DNA of 64,000 nucleotides from positions 1 to 64,000 of the forward strand of contig NZ_JADFFK010000016.1 in NCBI RefSeq assembly GCF_015223355.1, written 5' to 3'. Shown in pieces: positions 36,817-45,094 of this stretch. The stretch is from Salipiger mangrovisoli. GTDB lineage: Bacteria; Pseudomonadota; Alphaproteobacteria; Rhodobacterales; Rhodobacteraceae. The notes beneath the pieces are model-generated. The model had not been told where the DNA came from. It was given only the letters and a program-made list of their open reading frames with translations, and searched no databases. The position numbers and the translations under genes are program-made. How positions within the stretch are numbered: position 1 is the stretch's first letter; the number at the start of each line of letters is the position of its first letter.

Positions 36817-37920
36817 TTGCAAGATACCGGGACTAGCGACGCGTTTGTCGCCTTCGAACGCGTGCAGAAGAGCTATGATGGCGAGACCCTTGTCGTCAAA
36901 GATCTGAACCTGAGCCTGCCCAAGGGCGAATTCTTGACCATGCTGGGGCCGTCCGGTTCGGGCAAGACCACTTGCCTGATGATGCTCGCCGGTTTCGAGA
37001 CCGCCACCCACGGCGAGATCAAGCTCGATGGCAAGCCGATCAACAACATCCCGCCGCACAAGCGCGGCATCGGCATGGTGTTCCAGAACTACGCGCTCTT
37101 CCCGCACATGACCGTGGCTGAGAACCTCAGCTTCCCGCTCGAGGTGCGCAAGATCGGCAAGTCGGACCGCGAGGCCAAGGTCAAGCGCGCGCTGGACATG
37201 GTCGAGATGGGCGCCTTCGGCGGTCGCCGCCCGGCGCAGCTTTCGGGGGGGCAGCAGCAACGGATCGCGCTGGCGCGGGCGCTGGTGTTCGAGCCCGAGC
37301 TGGTGCTGATGGACGAGCCGCTTGGCGCGCTCGACAAGCAGCTGCGCGAGAAGATGCAGTTCGAGATCACCAGCCTGGCGCATCAGCTTGGCATCACCAC
37401 GGTTTACGTGACCCACGACCAGACCGAAGCTCTGACCATGTCGGACCGCGTTGCCGTGTTCAACGACGGCCGGATCCAGCAGCTGGCCCCGCCGGACATC
37501 CTTTACGAGGAGCCCGAGAACAGCTTCGTGGCGCAGTTCATCGGTGAAAACAACACGCTCGAGGGCACCGTCGCCGAGATCAACGGCGACCGCTGCGTGG
37601 TCAAGCTCGACGGCGGCGAGGTGATCGACGCCAAGCCGGTGAACGTTTCCAAGGTTGGCGAGCGCACCCGCGTGTCGATCCGCCCCGAGCGCGTCGAGTA
37701 CAACAAGGATCGCCTCCAGCAGGGGGCACATACGCTCAAGGCGAAGGTGCTCGAGTTCATCTACATGGGCGACATCTTCCGCACCCGTCTGGAAGTGGCC
37801 GGAAACCGCGAGTTCGTCATCAAGACCCGCAACGCGCCGGACCAGGTGCGTCTGTCGCCGGGCACGGAGATCGAGATCGGCTGGCTGCCCGAGGATTGCC
37901 GGGCGCTCGACGCCAACTGA
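36817..37920 (+). CDS. Polyamine-type ABC transporter ATPase (PotA family)
   Basis: A 367-residue ATP-binding subunit. Walker A G-P-S-G-S-G-K-T-T is at 44-52, the signature L-S-G-G-Q-Q-Q near 145, Walker B L-V-L-M-D-E-P near 166, and a C-terminal TOBE domain (about 290-360). The start is a TTG at 36817 with GGGGAG six bases upstream; upstream in-frame sequence is not protein-like. First gene of an ATPase, binding protein, permease, permease operon for a cation such as putrescine or spermidine, or another small solute. It is divergent from the DoeA-like/ArgE pair. Confidence 0.85.
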   Translation: MQDTGTSDAFVAFERVQKSYDGETLVVKDLNLSLPKGEFLTMLGPSGSGKTTCLMMLAGFETATHGEIKLDGKPINNIPPHKRGIGMVFQNYALFPHMTVAENLSFPLEVRKIGKSDREAKVKRALDMVEMGAFGGRRPAQLSGGQQQRIALARALVFEPELVLMDEPLGALDKQLREKMQFEITSLAHQLGITTVYVTHDQTEALTMSDRVAVFNDGRIQQLAPPDILYEEPENSFVAQFIGENNTLEGTVAEINGDRCVVKLDGGEVIDAKPVNVSKVGERTRVSIRPERVEYNKDRLQQGAHTLKAKVLEFIYMGDIFRTRLEVAGNREFVIKTRNAPDQVRLSPGTEIEIGWLPEDCRALDAN

Positions 37921-38041
37921 CAAGGATCTGCCCGCGTTGCCTTCCCGGCGTCGGGCAGGCGGTGCGGGCCGGAAAGATTCCGGTGGTCTGCCCGTGTTCC
38001 GGAATCCCAAATACACAACGGGTTACCTAAGGGAGTTACAA

Positions 38042-39148
38042 ATGAATCGGACCAAGACCCTCCTGGCCACGACCGCGCTCACGGTTGCCGCAGGTGCCGT
38101 CTCCGCGGAGGATATGGCCAACTCGATGACCATCGTTTCCTGGGGCGGGGCCTATCAGAACAGCCAGCTGAAGGCCTATGCAGAGCCCTATGCGGCGATG
38201 CACCCCGAAGTCAGCATCTCGTGGGACGAGAGCTCGGCGGAAGCGGTGGCCAAGCTGCGCGCGATGAACGAAGCCGGCAACATCACCTGGGACCTCGTCG
38301 ACGTGGAAGCGGCGGATTCGATCCGCCTGTGCGACGAAGGCCTGGCGATGGAAGTCGATGTCGACGAGATGCTCGCACCGGGCGAAGACGGCTCGTCGGC
38401 CGAGGACGACTTCGGCGACTCGCTGATCTCGGACTGCTTCATCCCGCAGATCGTGTTCTCGACCACCGTCGGCTACCGCACCGACATGGTCGGCGACACG
38501 CCGCCCTCCGACATCTGCGCGATCTTCGATCTCGAGACCTATCCGGGCAAGCGCTCGCTGAACAAGCGTCCGCCGGCCAACATGGAATGGGCGCTGCTCT
38601 GCGATGGTGTCGCCAAGGAAGACATCTACGACGTGCTGGCCACCCCCGAAGGCCAGGATCGCGCGCTGGCCAAGCTCGGCACCATCAAGGACCAGACCAT
38701 CTGGTGGACCGCCGGCGCCGACACGCCGCAGCTGCTGGCCGATGGTGAGGTCGTGATGGGCTCGACCTACAACGGTCGTCTGTTCTCGGCCATTGCCGAG
38801 CAGAACCAGCCGATCGGCATGCTCTGGGACGCCGAGATGCTGGACTTCGACGGCTGGGTGATCCCCGAGGGCCTGCCCGAGGATCGTCTGGCGCGGGTGC
38901 TCGACTTCGTGAAGTTCGCGACCGACACGCAGCGTCTTGCTGACCAGGCCGCCTACATCTCCTACGGCCCGGCGCGCGCCTCCTCGGCCCCGCTGGTCGG
39001 CCAGCACGCCGAGCTCGGCATCGACATGGCGCCGCACATGCCGACCGACCCGGCCAATGCGACCAATGTCTTCGTGACCCAATACGCCTTCTGGTCGGAC
39101 TACCGCGACGACATCGACGCCAAGTTCCAAGCGTGGCTCGCGCAGTGA
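38042..39148 (+). CDS. Extracellular solute-binding protein (PotD/F type)
   Basis: A 368-residue periplasmic receptor. The signal peptide ends at about residue 22 (V-S-A). The mature protein begins with S-M-T-I-V-S-W-G-G-A-Y-Q-N, typical of the spermidine/putrescine-binding family 1 group. Ligand is not certain; roseobacters have several paralogs for different amines. GGGAG precedes the ATG. A GC hairpin follows the gene, typical for protecting binding-protein mRNA. Confidence 0.88.
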   Translation: MNRTKTLLATTALTVAAGAVSAEDMANSMTIVSWGGAYQNSQLKAYAEPYAAMHPEVSISWDESSAEAVAKLRAMNEAGNITWDLVDVEAADSIRLCDEGLAMEVDVDEMLAPGEDGSSAEDDFGDSLISDCFIPQIVFSTTVGYRTDMVGDTPPSDICAIFDLETYPGKRSLNKRPPANMEWALLCDGVAKEDIYDVLATPEGQDRALAKLGTIKDQTIWWTAGADTPQLLADGEVVMGSTYNGRLFSAIAEQNQPIGMLWDAEMLDFDGWVIPEGLPEDRLARVLDFVKFATDTQRLADQAAYISYGPARASSAPLVGQHAELGIDMAPHMPTDPANATNVFVTQYAFWSDYRDDIDAKFQAWLAQ

Positions 39149-39165
39149 TCCGCTGACTTGTGAAG

Positions 39166-39191
39166 GGGAGGGGCCGCTTGCGGCCCCTTCC
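39166..39191 (+). promoter_or_regulatory. Intercistronic hairpin after the binding-protein gene
   Basis: GGGGCCGC pairs with GCGGCCCC across a two-base gap (TT), extendable on both sides. There is no T-run. It lies between binding-protein and permease genes and probably stabilises the upstream message or attenuates transcription, keeping receptor levels above permease levels. Confidence 0.5.
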
Positions 39192-39252
39192 AGACAACAC
39201 CCGGCCGAACCCATGGCCGCACAAACAATAGAACAGACCCGCAGGGGGTAGG

Positions 39253-40896
39253 ATGACCGCTTCGACGACCGATCCGGAGAAAGCTGCCAAGGGGCCGATG
39301 CTGGCCGCCGACGGCACGCCGCTGAAAAAGAGCCTGTCCCGTGCGCTGAGAGTGCAGAAGCTTCGCGCTCTGGCCCTGGTCGCGCCGTTGCTCATCTTCG
39401 TCCTGGTGACCTTTATCGCTCCGATCGCGGATATGTTGTTCCGCTCGGTGGAGAACCAGATCGTCTCGGACACCATGCCGCGGACCACCAAGGCACTCGG
39501 CGACTGGGACGGCACCGGCCTGCCGCCCGAGGTGGTCTTTGAAGACGCCTATTACGATCTTTTCGTGGCCGCCGAGCGCAAGGAACATACCCGCCTCGGA
39601 TCGCGCCTCAACTACGAGCTGACCGGCGCGTCGTCGCTGTTCCGCAAGTCGGGACGCGGGCTCGACGAACTCGGGGAGGTCTATCAGGACCAGTTCAAGG
39701 ACCTCGACAAGAACTGGGACGAGGCGCAGCCCTGGGCCGAGATGATGGGCTCCGACGACTGGCTGGCCAAGGAAGCCGCCTGGGAGAAGGGCGAGCGCCT
39801 GCCGAAGTTCGAGCTGCGCGACGGGGTGGACGAGCTGCTGCCGCGCACCGCAGAGCAATATGCCGCCTTTGCCACCTTCACCCACAATGACGACCGCAAG
39901 TCCTTGCTGAAGGAAGAACCCTGGTCGGCGGTGCACACCGCGCTCTATCAGGACCTCGCGGCGAACGACTACTCGGGCTACAGCGGCCCGCATGCCGACA
40001 TGCTGAAGGCCGCCGACACGCTGGTGGCGAGCCCGGATTTCCAGACGCTTCCATTCAAGGACGGCTTCGGCGAGATCGACAAGGACTGGCTCGAGCCGGG
40101 AATCTGGCGCACGCTGAAGCTCTATGCGCCCAAGTACACGTCGGGCTACTTTCTCAACTCGGTGGACATGAAGCTGACGCCGGAAGGGGTCGAGGCGCGC
40201 CCGCAGAACGAGCGCATCTACATCATGCTCTTCAAGCGCACGCTGTTCATGAGCCTGGTGATCACCTGCAGCTGCATCCTGCTCGGGTACCCGGTGGCCT
40301 ACATCCTGTCGAACCTGCCTTCGCGTACCGCCAACCTGCTGATGATCCTCGTGCTGCTGCCGTTCTGGACCTCGCTGCTGGTGCGCACCTCGGCATGGAA
40401 GATCATGTTGCAGCAACAGGGCGTGATCAACGACGTGCTGGTCTGGATCGGGCTGGTCTCGGATGACGCGCGACTGACGATGATCAACAACCAGTTTGGT
40501 ACGATCGTGGCGATGACGCACATCCTGCTGCCCTTCATGATCCTGCCGATGTACTCCGTGATGTCGACGATCCCGAAAACCTACGTGCGGGCGGCGAAAT
40601 CTCTGGGCGCGACCGACTGGACGACCTTCTGGCGGGTCTACTTCCCGCAGTCGGTTCCGGGCATCGGCGCGGGCTCGATCCTCGTCTTCATCCTCGCCAT
40701 CGGCTACTACATCACCCCCGAGATCGTCGGCGGCACCACCGGCACCTTCATCTCGAACCGGATCGCCTATCACATCTCGACCTCGCTGAACTGGGGCCTC
40801 GCGGCCGCGCTCGGCTCGATCCTGCTGGCGGTGGTGCTGCTGCTCTACTGGGCCTACGACCGCATCGTCGGCATCGACAACGTGAAGCTGGGGTAA
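39253..40896 (+). CDS. ABC permease (PotB type) with a 255-residue insert
   Basis: A 547-residue permease, nearly twice the usual PotB length. One helix at about 37-63 is followed by a soluble insert of about 255 residues (65-322) that is rich in charged and aromatic residues, then a standard five-helix permease core (about 323-545) with the EAA-loop-like A-A-K-S-L-G-A-T-D-W. The insert should be periplasmic, between helices 1 and 2. I do not recognise a domain in it. Followed six bases later by the second permease. Confidence 0.82.
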   Translation: MTASTTDPEKAAKGPMLAADGTPLKKSLSRALRVQKLRALALVAPLLIFVLVTFIAPIADMLFRSVENQIVSDTMPRTTKALGDWDGTGLPPEVVFEDAYYDLFVAAERKEHTRLGSRLNYELTGASSLFRKSGRGLDELGEVYQDQFKDLDKNWDEAQPWAEMMGSDDWLAKEAAWEKGERLPKFELRDGVDELLPRTAEQYAAFATFTHNDDRKSLLKEEPWSAVHTALYQDLAANDYSGYSGPHADMLKAADTLVASPDFQTLPFKDGFGEIDKDWLEPGIWRTLKLYAPKYTSGYFLNSVDMKLTPEGVEARPQNERIYIMLFKRTLFMSLVITCSCILLGYPVAYILSNLPSRTANLLMILVLLPFWTSLLVRTSAWKIMLQQQGVINDVLVWIGLVSDDARLTMINNQFGTIVAMTHILLPFMILPMYSVMSTIPKTYVRAAKSLGATDWTTFWRVYFPQSVPGIGAGSILVFILAIGYYITPEIVGGTTGTFISNRIAYHISTSLNWGLAAALGSILLAVVLLLYWAYDRIVGIDNVKLG

Positions 40897-40901
40897 CTGC
40901 C

Positions 40902-42089
40902 ATGAGCGACGTCATTCTCACTCCCGCAATCAAGAAACCCCTGTCGCTGACCCTGCTGGTGGTCGCCGCCGCCGGGGGCTTCGCCGGCATCTTCATCGGC
41001 GCGGCCAACGGCTCGGTCCTGCTGGGGATCGTGCTCGGCGCGCTGGTCATGGCCGGCTTTGCCTTCCTCGCCATGGCGCTGTCCAAGGAACTGGAAAAGC
41101 CGCTGCGCTGGGGTCTCATCGCGGTCTTCCTGGTGCTCGGCTTCCTCGCAGGCGGCATCTCAGGCGGCATCGTCGGCGCGATCTTCGGCTGGTTCTTCGG
41201 CTGGTTCACCTATTGGATCGGCTACGGCCGCTACCGGGTGAAGCTGGTGCCCTACCTGTCATCGGGACAGGTGCTCTGGCACTATACCTTCCGGGTGATC
41301 TGCGGGGCGATCTTCGTCTTCCTCATCACCCCGATCCTTGTGGTCATGCCGCTGTCGTTCAACGCGCAAGACTTCTTCACCTTCACCCCGGAGATGCTGC
41401 GCTTCGACCCCGCGGGCTACTCGCTGAAGCACTACAAGGACTTCTTCACCAACCCCGAGTGGACCGGGGCGGTGAAGAACTCGCTGATCATCGCGCCCCT
41501 GGCGACGATCATCTCGGTGAGCCTTGGCACCCTGGCCGCGATTGGCCTGTCGCAGAGCCATGTGCCCGGCAAGCGCGCGATCATGGCGATCCTGATCTCG
41601 CCGATGATCGTGCCGCTGATCATCTCGGCCACCGGCATGTACTTCTTTTACTCGAAGATCAATATCGTCGGCACGCTCTGGGGCGTGGTGCTGGCGCATG
41701 CGGTGCTGGGCATTCCCTTCGTGATCATCACCGTCACCGCCACGCTGGTCGGCTTCGACCGAAGCCTTGTGCGGGCGGCGGCGAACATGGGGGCGAACCC
41801 GGTGACCACCTTCTTCAAGGTGCAGATGCCGCTGATCCTCCCCGGCGTGATCTCGGGCGCGCTCTTTGCCTTCATCACCTCCTTTGACGAGGTGGTCGTG
41901 GTGCTCTTCATCGGCTCGGCGGAGTTGCAGACGCTGCCGTGGCAGATGTTCACCGGCCTGCGCGAGCAGCTCTCGCCGACCATCCTCGCCGCGGCGACGG
42001 TGCTGGTGGCGATCTCGATCCTGCTGCTCGCGGCGGTCGAGATGCTGCGCCGCCGGTCCGAACGGCTGCGGGGCATGTCCCCGGGCTGA
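40902..42089 (+). CDS. ABC permease (PotC type) with extra N-terminal helices
   Basis: A 395-residue permease. The C-terminal 260 residues are a normal PotC-like six-helix core, with its EAA loop (A-A-N-M-G-A-N-P) near residue 293. The N-terminal 115 residues add three or four helices rich in G-x-x-x-G motifs (about 15-35, 38-60, 68-105). These extra helices are not part of the family and may bind the long PotB-like partner or the membrane. It ends the transporter operon. Confidence 0.82.
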   Translation: MSDVILTPAIKKPLSLTLLVVAAAGGFAGIFIGAANGSVLLGIVLGALVMAGFAFLAMALSKELEKPLRWGLIAVFLVLGFLAGGISGGIVGAIFGWFFGWFTYWIGYGRYRVKLVPYLSSGQVLWHYTFRVICGAIFVFLITPILVVMPLSFNAQDFFTFTPEMLRFDPAGYSLKHYKDFFTNPEWTGAVKNSLIIAPLATIISVSLGTLAAIGLSQSHVPGKRAIMAILISPMIVPLIISATGMYFFYSKINIVGTLWGVVLAHAVLGIPFVIITVTATLVGFDRSLVRAAANMGANPVTTFFKVQMPLILPGVISGALFAFITSFDEVVVVLFIGSAELQTLPWQMFTGLREQLSPTILAAATVLVAISILLLAAVEMLRRRSERLRGMSPG

Positions 42090-42114
42090 TCCCCGGTGCC
42101 GGGCTGACCTTCGA

Positions 42115-42143
42115 AAGAGCCGCGGATTTCCGCGGCTCTTCAT
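42115..42143 (+). terminator. Intrinsic terminator after the transporter operon
   Basis: AAGAGCCGCGG pairs with CCGCGGCTCTT around ATTT; the T-run is weak (CATCATT). Confidence 0.65.
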
Positions 42144-42205
42144 CATTCGGAAACCCCGCAAGGGGCATGCTGCGCGCATATCCCGATCCCAGCCGCGTGG
42201 CCCCC

Positions 42206-43456
42206 ATGACCCAGCATGATTCCCAGCTTATCGCGCAGACCCGCAACAGCACCGTCGGCGAAGTACCGTTCGAGCTGAAGGACCTCTTCTTCTCGCGCAC
42301 GGATGAGCGCGGCGTGATCATCCACGGCAACAGCGTGTTCCGGAAGATCTCGGGCTTCACCTGGGAAGAGTTGAAGGGCGCGCCGCACAAACTCGTGCGC
42401 CATCCCGACATGCCCAAAGGTGTGTTCCAGCTCTACTGGGACAAGCTCAAGGCGGGCGAATATGTCGCCGCCTATGTGAAGAACAAGGCGAAGGACGGGC
42501 GCTACTACTGGGTGCTGGCCGTCGCCTGGCCGATCGAGGGCGGGTATATCTCGGTCCGCGTGAAGCCCTGCTGCGGCCTGCTCGAGCAGGTGAAGGACAT
42601 CTACGCCCGTCTGCGCGCGGCAGAGACCGAGCAGGGCGTGAGCCCGGTACGCAGCAAGGACATGCTGCTGGCAGAGGTCGAGGAGCTTGGTTTCTTCTCC
42701 TATGAGGGCTTCATGACCGCCGCGCTCGCGCAAGAGTTGGAGGCCCGCGCGCAGCGCATGGGCGCCAAGCTTGGGCCAAGGCAACTGCGTTTCATGACCA
42801 TGGCCAAGACCATCCTGCAAATCCGCGAGGAAACCGACCGCATGACGGAGATCATCAAGGCGATCCGCACGGTGCCGATGAACATGCGCATCCTCGCCTC
42901 GCGTCTGGAAAATGCCGGGGGGCCGATCAGCGCGATTTCCGTGAACTACGGGTCGATGCTCGATGAGATGGCGGCATGGGTGCGCGGCTTCGTCGAGGGT
43001 GAGGACAGCACCTACATGCGCATGCTGACCACCATTCAGCAGGGCCAATTCCTCGTCTACGCCGGAAGCCTGCAGGCCGAGATGTCTGCGATCTTTCAGG
43101 AAGACGTGCGCCACGCCGCCGCCAAGGACGACGTGATCCGTGACAAGGAAACGCTGATTGCCGAGGAGGTGGCCTTCCAGAAGGCCGCGATCGACGCCCT
43201 CAAGGTCGTCGAGATCGAGGCGACGCGGCTCGGCCGGTCGGTGCTTGACATGAAACGCTATGTCACCGGCCTCAGCTCAACGCGGATGATGTGCAAGATC
43301 GAAAGCGCGGCTCTCAGCGGCACCGGCGACTCTCTGGCGGGGATCGTCGACCAGCTGGACGCCGGTCAGGATGAGATCGAGGCGCGGCTGGCGCGGATCG
43401 TCGAGCTCAACACGGTGATCCAATCGAATACGGCAATGCTGCGCGCCATGAGCTGA
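42206..43456 (+). CDS. PAS-domain protein without a transmitter
   Basis: A 416-residue cytoplasmic protein. An N-terminal PAS domain (about 15-120) resembles that of Aer-type energy sensors: F-F-S-R-T-D-x-x-G-V-I, then W-E-E-L and H-P-D-M-P-K-G-V-F near 70, with Y-Y-W-V near 100. The rest (about 150-416) is long alpha-helical, coiled-coil-like sequence. No histidine kinase, GGDEF or chemotaxis signalling hairpin is seen. No strong binding site precedes the ATG at 42206; an in-frame ATG at 42167 is the alternative. It probably senses redox or ligand and signals by protein contact. Confidence 0.7.
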   Translation: MTQHDSQLIAQTRNSTVGEVPFELKDLFFSRTDERGVIIHGNSVFRKISGFTWEELKGAPHKLVRHPDMPKGVFQLYWDKLKAGEYVAAYVKNKAKDGRYYWVLAVAWPIEGGYISVRVKPCCGLLEQVKDIYARLRAAETEQGVSPVRSKDMLLAEVEELGFFSYEGFMTAALAQELEARAQRMGAKLGPRQLRFMTMAKTILQIREETDRMTEIIKAIRTVPMNMRILASRLENAGGPISAISVNYGSMLDEMAAWVRGFVEGEDSTYMRMLTTIQQGQFLVYAGSLQAEMSAIFQEDVRHAAAKDDVIRDKETLIAEEVAFQKAAIDALKVVEIEATRLGRSVLDMKRYVTGLSSTRMMCKIESAALSGTGDSLAGIVDQLDAGQDEIEARLARIVELNTVIQSNTAMLRAMS

Positions 43457-43481
43457 AGCCGGGGGTGCGGCCTCAATTGCA

Positions 43482-43508
43482 AACGGCCCGCGCAAAGCGC
43501 GGGCCGTT
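43482..43508. terminator. Bidirectional terminator between PAS gene and ilvE
   Basis: AACGGCCCGCGC pairs perfectly with its complement around AAA. The minus strand ends in TTTGCAATT; the plus strand has only a short T-pair. Confidence 0.7.
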
Positions 43509-43556
43509 GTCGGGATGCGAAGCCCGGAGCTGGGGCAGATGCCCCGAACCCGCCGC

Positions 43557-44426
43557 TCAGGAGCGGACGAGCTTTTCGTAGGTCTCGGCGATGTCGCGGG
43601 TCAGCGCGCCCACTTCGAAGGTGTAGTCGCCGATTTGGCCCACCGGTGTCACTTCGGCGGCGGTGCCGGTCAGCCAGCATTGCTCGAAGCCTTCCATCTC
43701 TTCGGGCTTGATGTGGCGCTCGTGCACGGTGACGCCCTTTTCCTTCAGCAGCTTGATCACCGTCTGACGGGTCAGGCCGTTGAGGAAGCAGTCGGGCAGC
43801 GGCGTGTGCACCTCGCCATCCTTGACGAAGAAGATGTTGGCGCCGGTCGCCTCGGCCACGTAGCCGCGGTAGTCCATGAACAGCGCGTCCGAGCAGCCCT
43901 TGGCCTCGGCCGCGTGCTTCGAGGTGGTGCAGATCATATAAAGACCGGCCGCCTTGGCGTGCACGGGGATGGTCTCGGGGCTCGGGCGTTTCCACTTCGC
44001 GATGTCGAGCTTGGCACCCTTCATCTTCGCGTCGCCGTAGTAGTTGCCCCAGGACCAGGCCGCGATCGCCAGGTGCACCGGGTTGCGTGCCGAGGCAACA
44101 CCCATGTCCTGACCCGCGCCGCGCCAGGCAACCGCCCGGACGTAGGCATCGGTGAAGCCATTCGCCTTCAGCACGGCATCCTTGGCCGCGTCGATTTCCT
44201 CGACGGTGTAGGGGATCTCGAAGTCCAGCTCGCCGGCCGAGAAATGCAGCCGCTTCGAGTGCTCGTGGCCCAGGAAGATCTTGCCGTTATAGGCGCGCTC
44301 GCCCTCGAAGACAGAGCTCGCGTAGTGCAGCGCGTGGGTCAGGATGTGTACCTTGGCATCGCGCCATTCCACCATCTGGCCATCCATCCAGATCTTGCCG
44401 TCGCGATCGTCGAAAGCTCCGTCCAT
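43557..44426 (-). CDS. ilvE: Branched-chain amino acid aminotransferase
   Basis: A 289-residue fold-type IV PLP aminotransferase for the last step of leucine, isoleucine and valine synthesis. H-Y-A-S-S-V-F-E-G-E-R is near 34-44, and the family signature with E-A-T-G-A-N-I-F-F-V follows near 190-200. Length fits the short-form BCAT. It is divergent from petP, and both promoters lie in the 155-base gap. Confidence 0.9.
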   Translation of the reverse strand: MDGAFDDRDGKIWMDGQMVEWRDAKVHILTHALHYASSVFEGERAYNGKIFLGHEHSKRLHFSAGELDFEIPYTVEEIDAAKDAVLKANGFTDAYVRAVAWRGAGQDMGVASARNPVHLAIAAWSWGNYYGDAKMKGAKLDIAKWKRPSPETIPVHAKAAGLYMICTTSKHAAEAKGCSDALFMDYRGYVAEATGANIFFVKDGEVHTPLPDCFLNGLTRQTVIKLLKEKGVTVHERHIKPEEMEGFEQCWLTGTAAEVTPVGQIGDYTFEVGALTRDIAETYEKLVRS

Positions 44427-44581
44427 GGGTCATCTCCTTCACATAGGCGCTTTGCATTAATTGCGCTTGTTAGGTCCGGAATGGACATAATGTTGCGCAA
44501 AAACTGCGACTCGCTAACAGTTCGCACTTGGAATGTCAACAACGCTGACTTAAAGTGCAGAAAACGAATGCAGAGGGATTT
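44427..44581. promoter_or_regulatory. ilvE/petP divergent promoter region
   Basis: The region contains the palindrome TTGCGCAA (44493-44500) and scattered TTGCGC or TGCATTAA-like words on both strands (near 44453, 44461 and 44547). MarR-family PetP could bind such sites and repress its own operon or ilvE; no footprint is implied. Confidence 0.35.
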
Positions 44582-45094
44582 ATGGCAGACGCGTCGGCAA
44601 GTCAGATACTGGGCGGAGAGTCGCTTCTCTTTCTGACGGATGAGCAGCTGCGGCAGGGGATCGAGGCGATGTTCTTCGCCTATCGCGGTTTCACGGCCGA
44701 CCCGGATCGCATTCTGCAGGGGCTCAGCTACGGCCGGGCGCATCACCGCGCGATCCATTTCATCCATTGTGCACCGGGCACCACGGTGAACAACCTGCTC
44801 AACATCCTGGGCGTGACCAAGCAGTCATTGAACCGCGTGCTGCGCACCCTGGTCGAGGACGGGCTGGTCGAAAGCCGCGTTGGCCGCGCCGACAAGCGCG
44901 AACGGCACCTCTATCTGACCGACTCCGGCGATGCGCTGGAAAAGCAGCTTTCGGACGCGCAGCGCGCCAGGATGCGCGCCGCCTACCGGCAGGTCGGTCC
45001 CGAGGCGGTGGCGGGTTTCAAGCAGGTGCTCGAGGCGATGATGGACCCCGAGATGCAGCGCCAGTACCAGAAATTGCGGGAGAACCGCGGATGA
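44582..45094 (+). CDS. petP: MarR-family regulator PetP
   Basis: A 170-residue winged-helix regulator: helix-turn-helix G-V-T-K-Q-S-L-N-R-V-L-R-T-L near 80-93 and wing D-K-R-E-R-H-L-Y-L-T near 104-113. In Rhodobacter capsulatus petP and petR form an operon linked to the cytochrome bc1 genes; here the same pair overlaps by four bases (ATGA). GAGGG precedes the ATG. The petABC genes are not adjacent in this window. Confidence 0.82.
   Translation: MADASASQILGGESLLFLTDEQLRQGIEAMFFAYRGFTADPDRILQGLSYGRAHHRAIHFIHCAPGTTVNNLLNILGVTKQSLNRVLRTLVEDGLVESRVGRADKRERHLYLTDSGDALEKQLSDAQRARMRAAYRQVGPEAVAGFKQVLEAMMDPEMQRQYQKLRENRG

Noticed and set aside
43510-43556. A relic of the dispersed repeat near ilvE (GGGGCAGATGCCCC)
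   Set aside because: Only a small hairpin is shared; the conserved ATATTT and CTAGAAGAA parts are absent.
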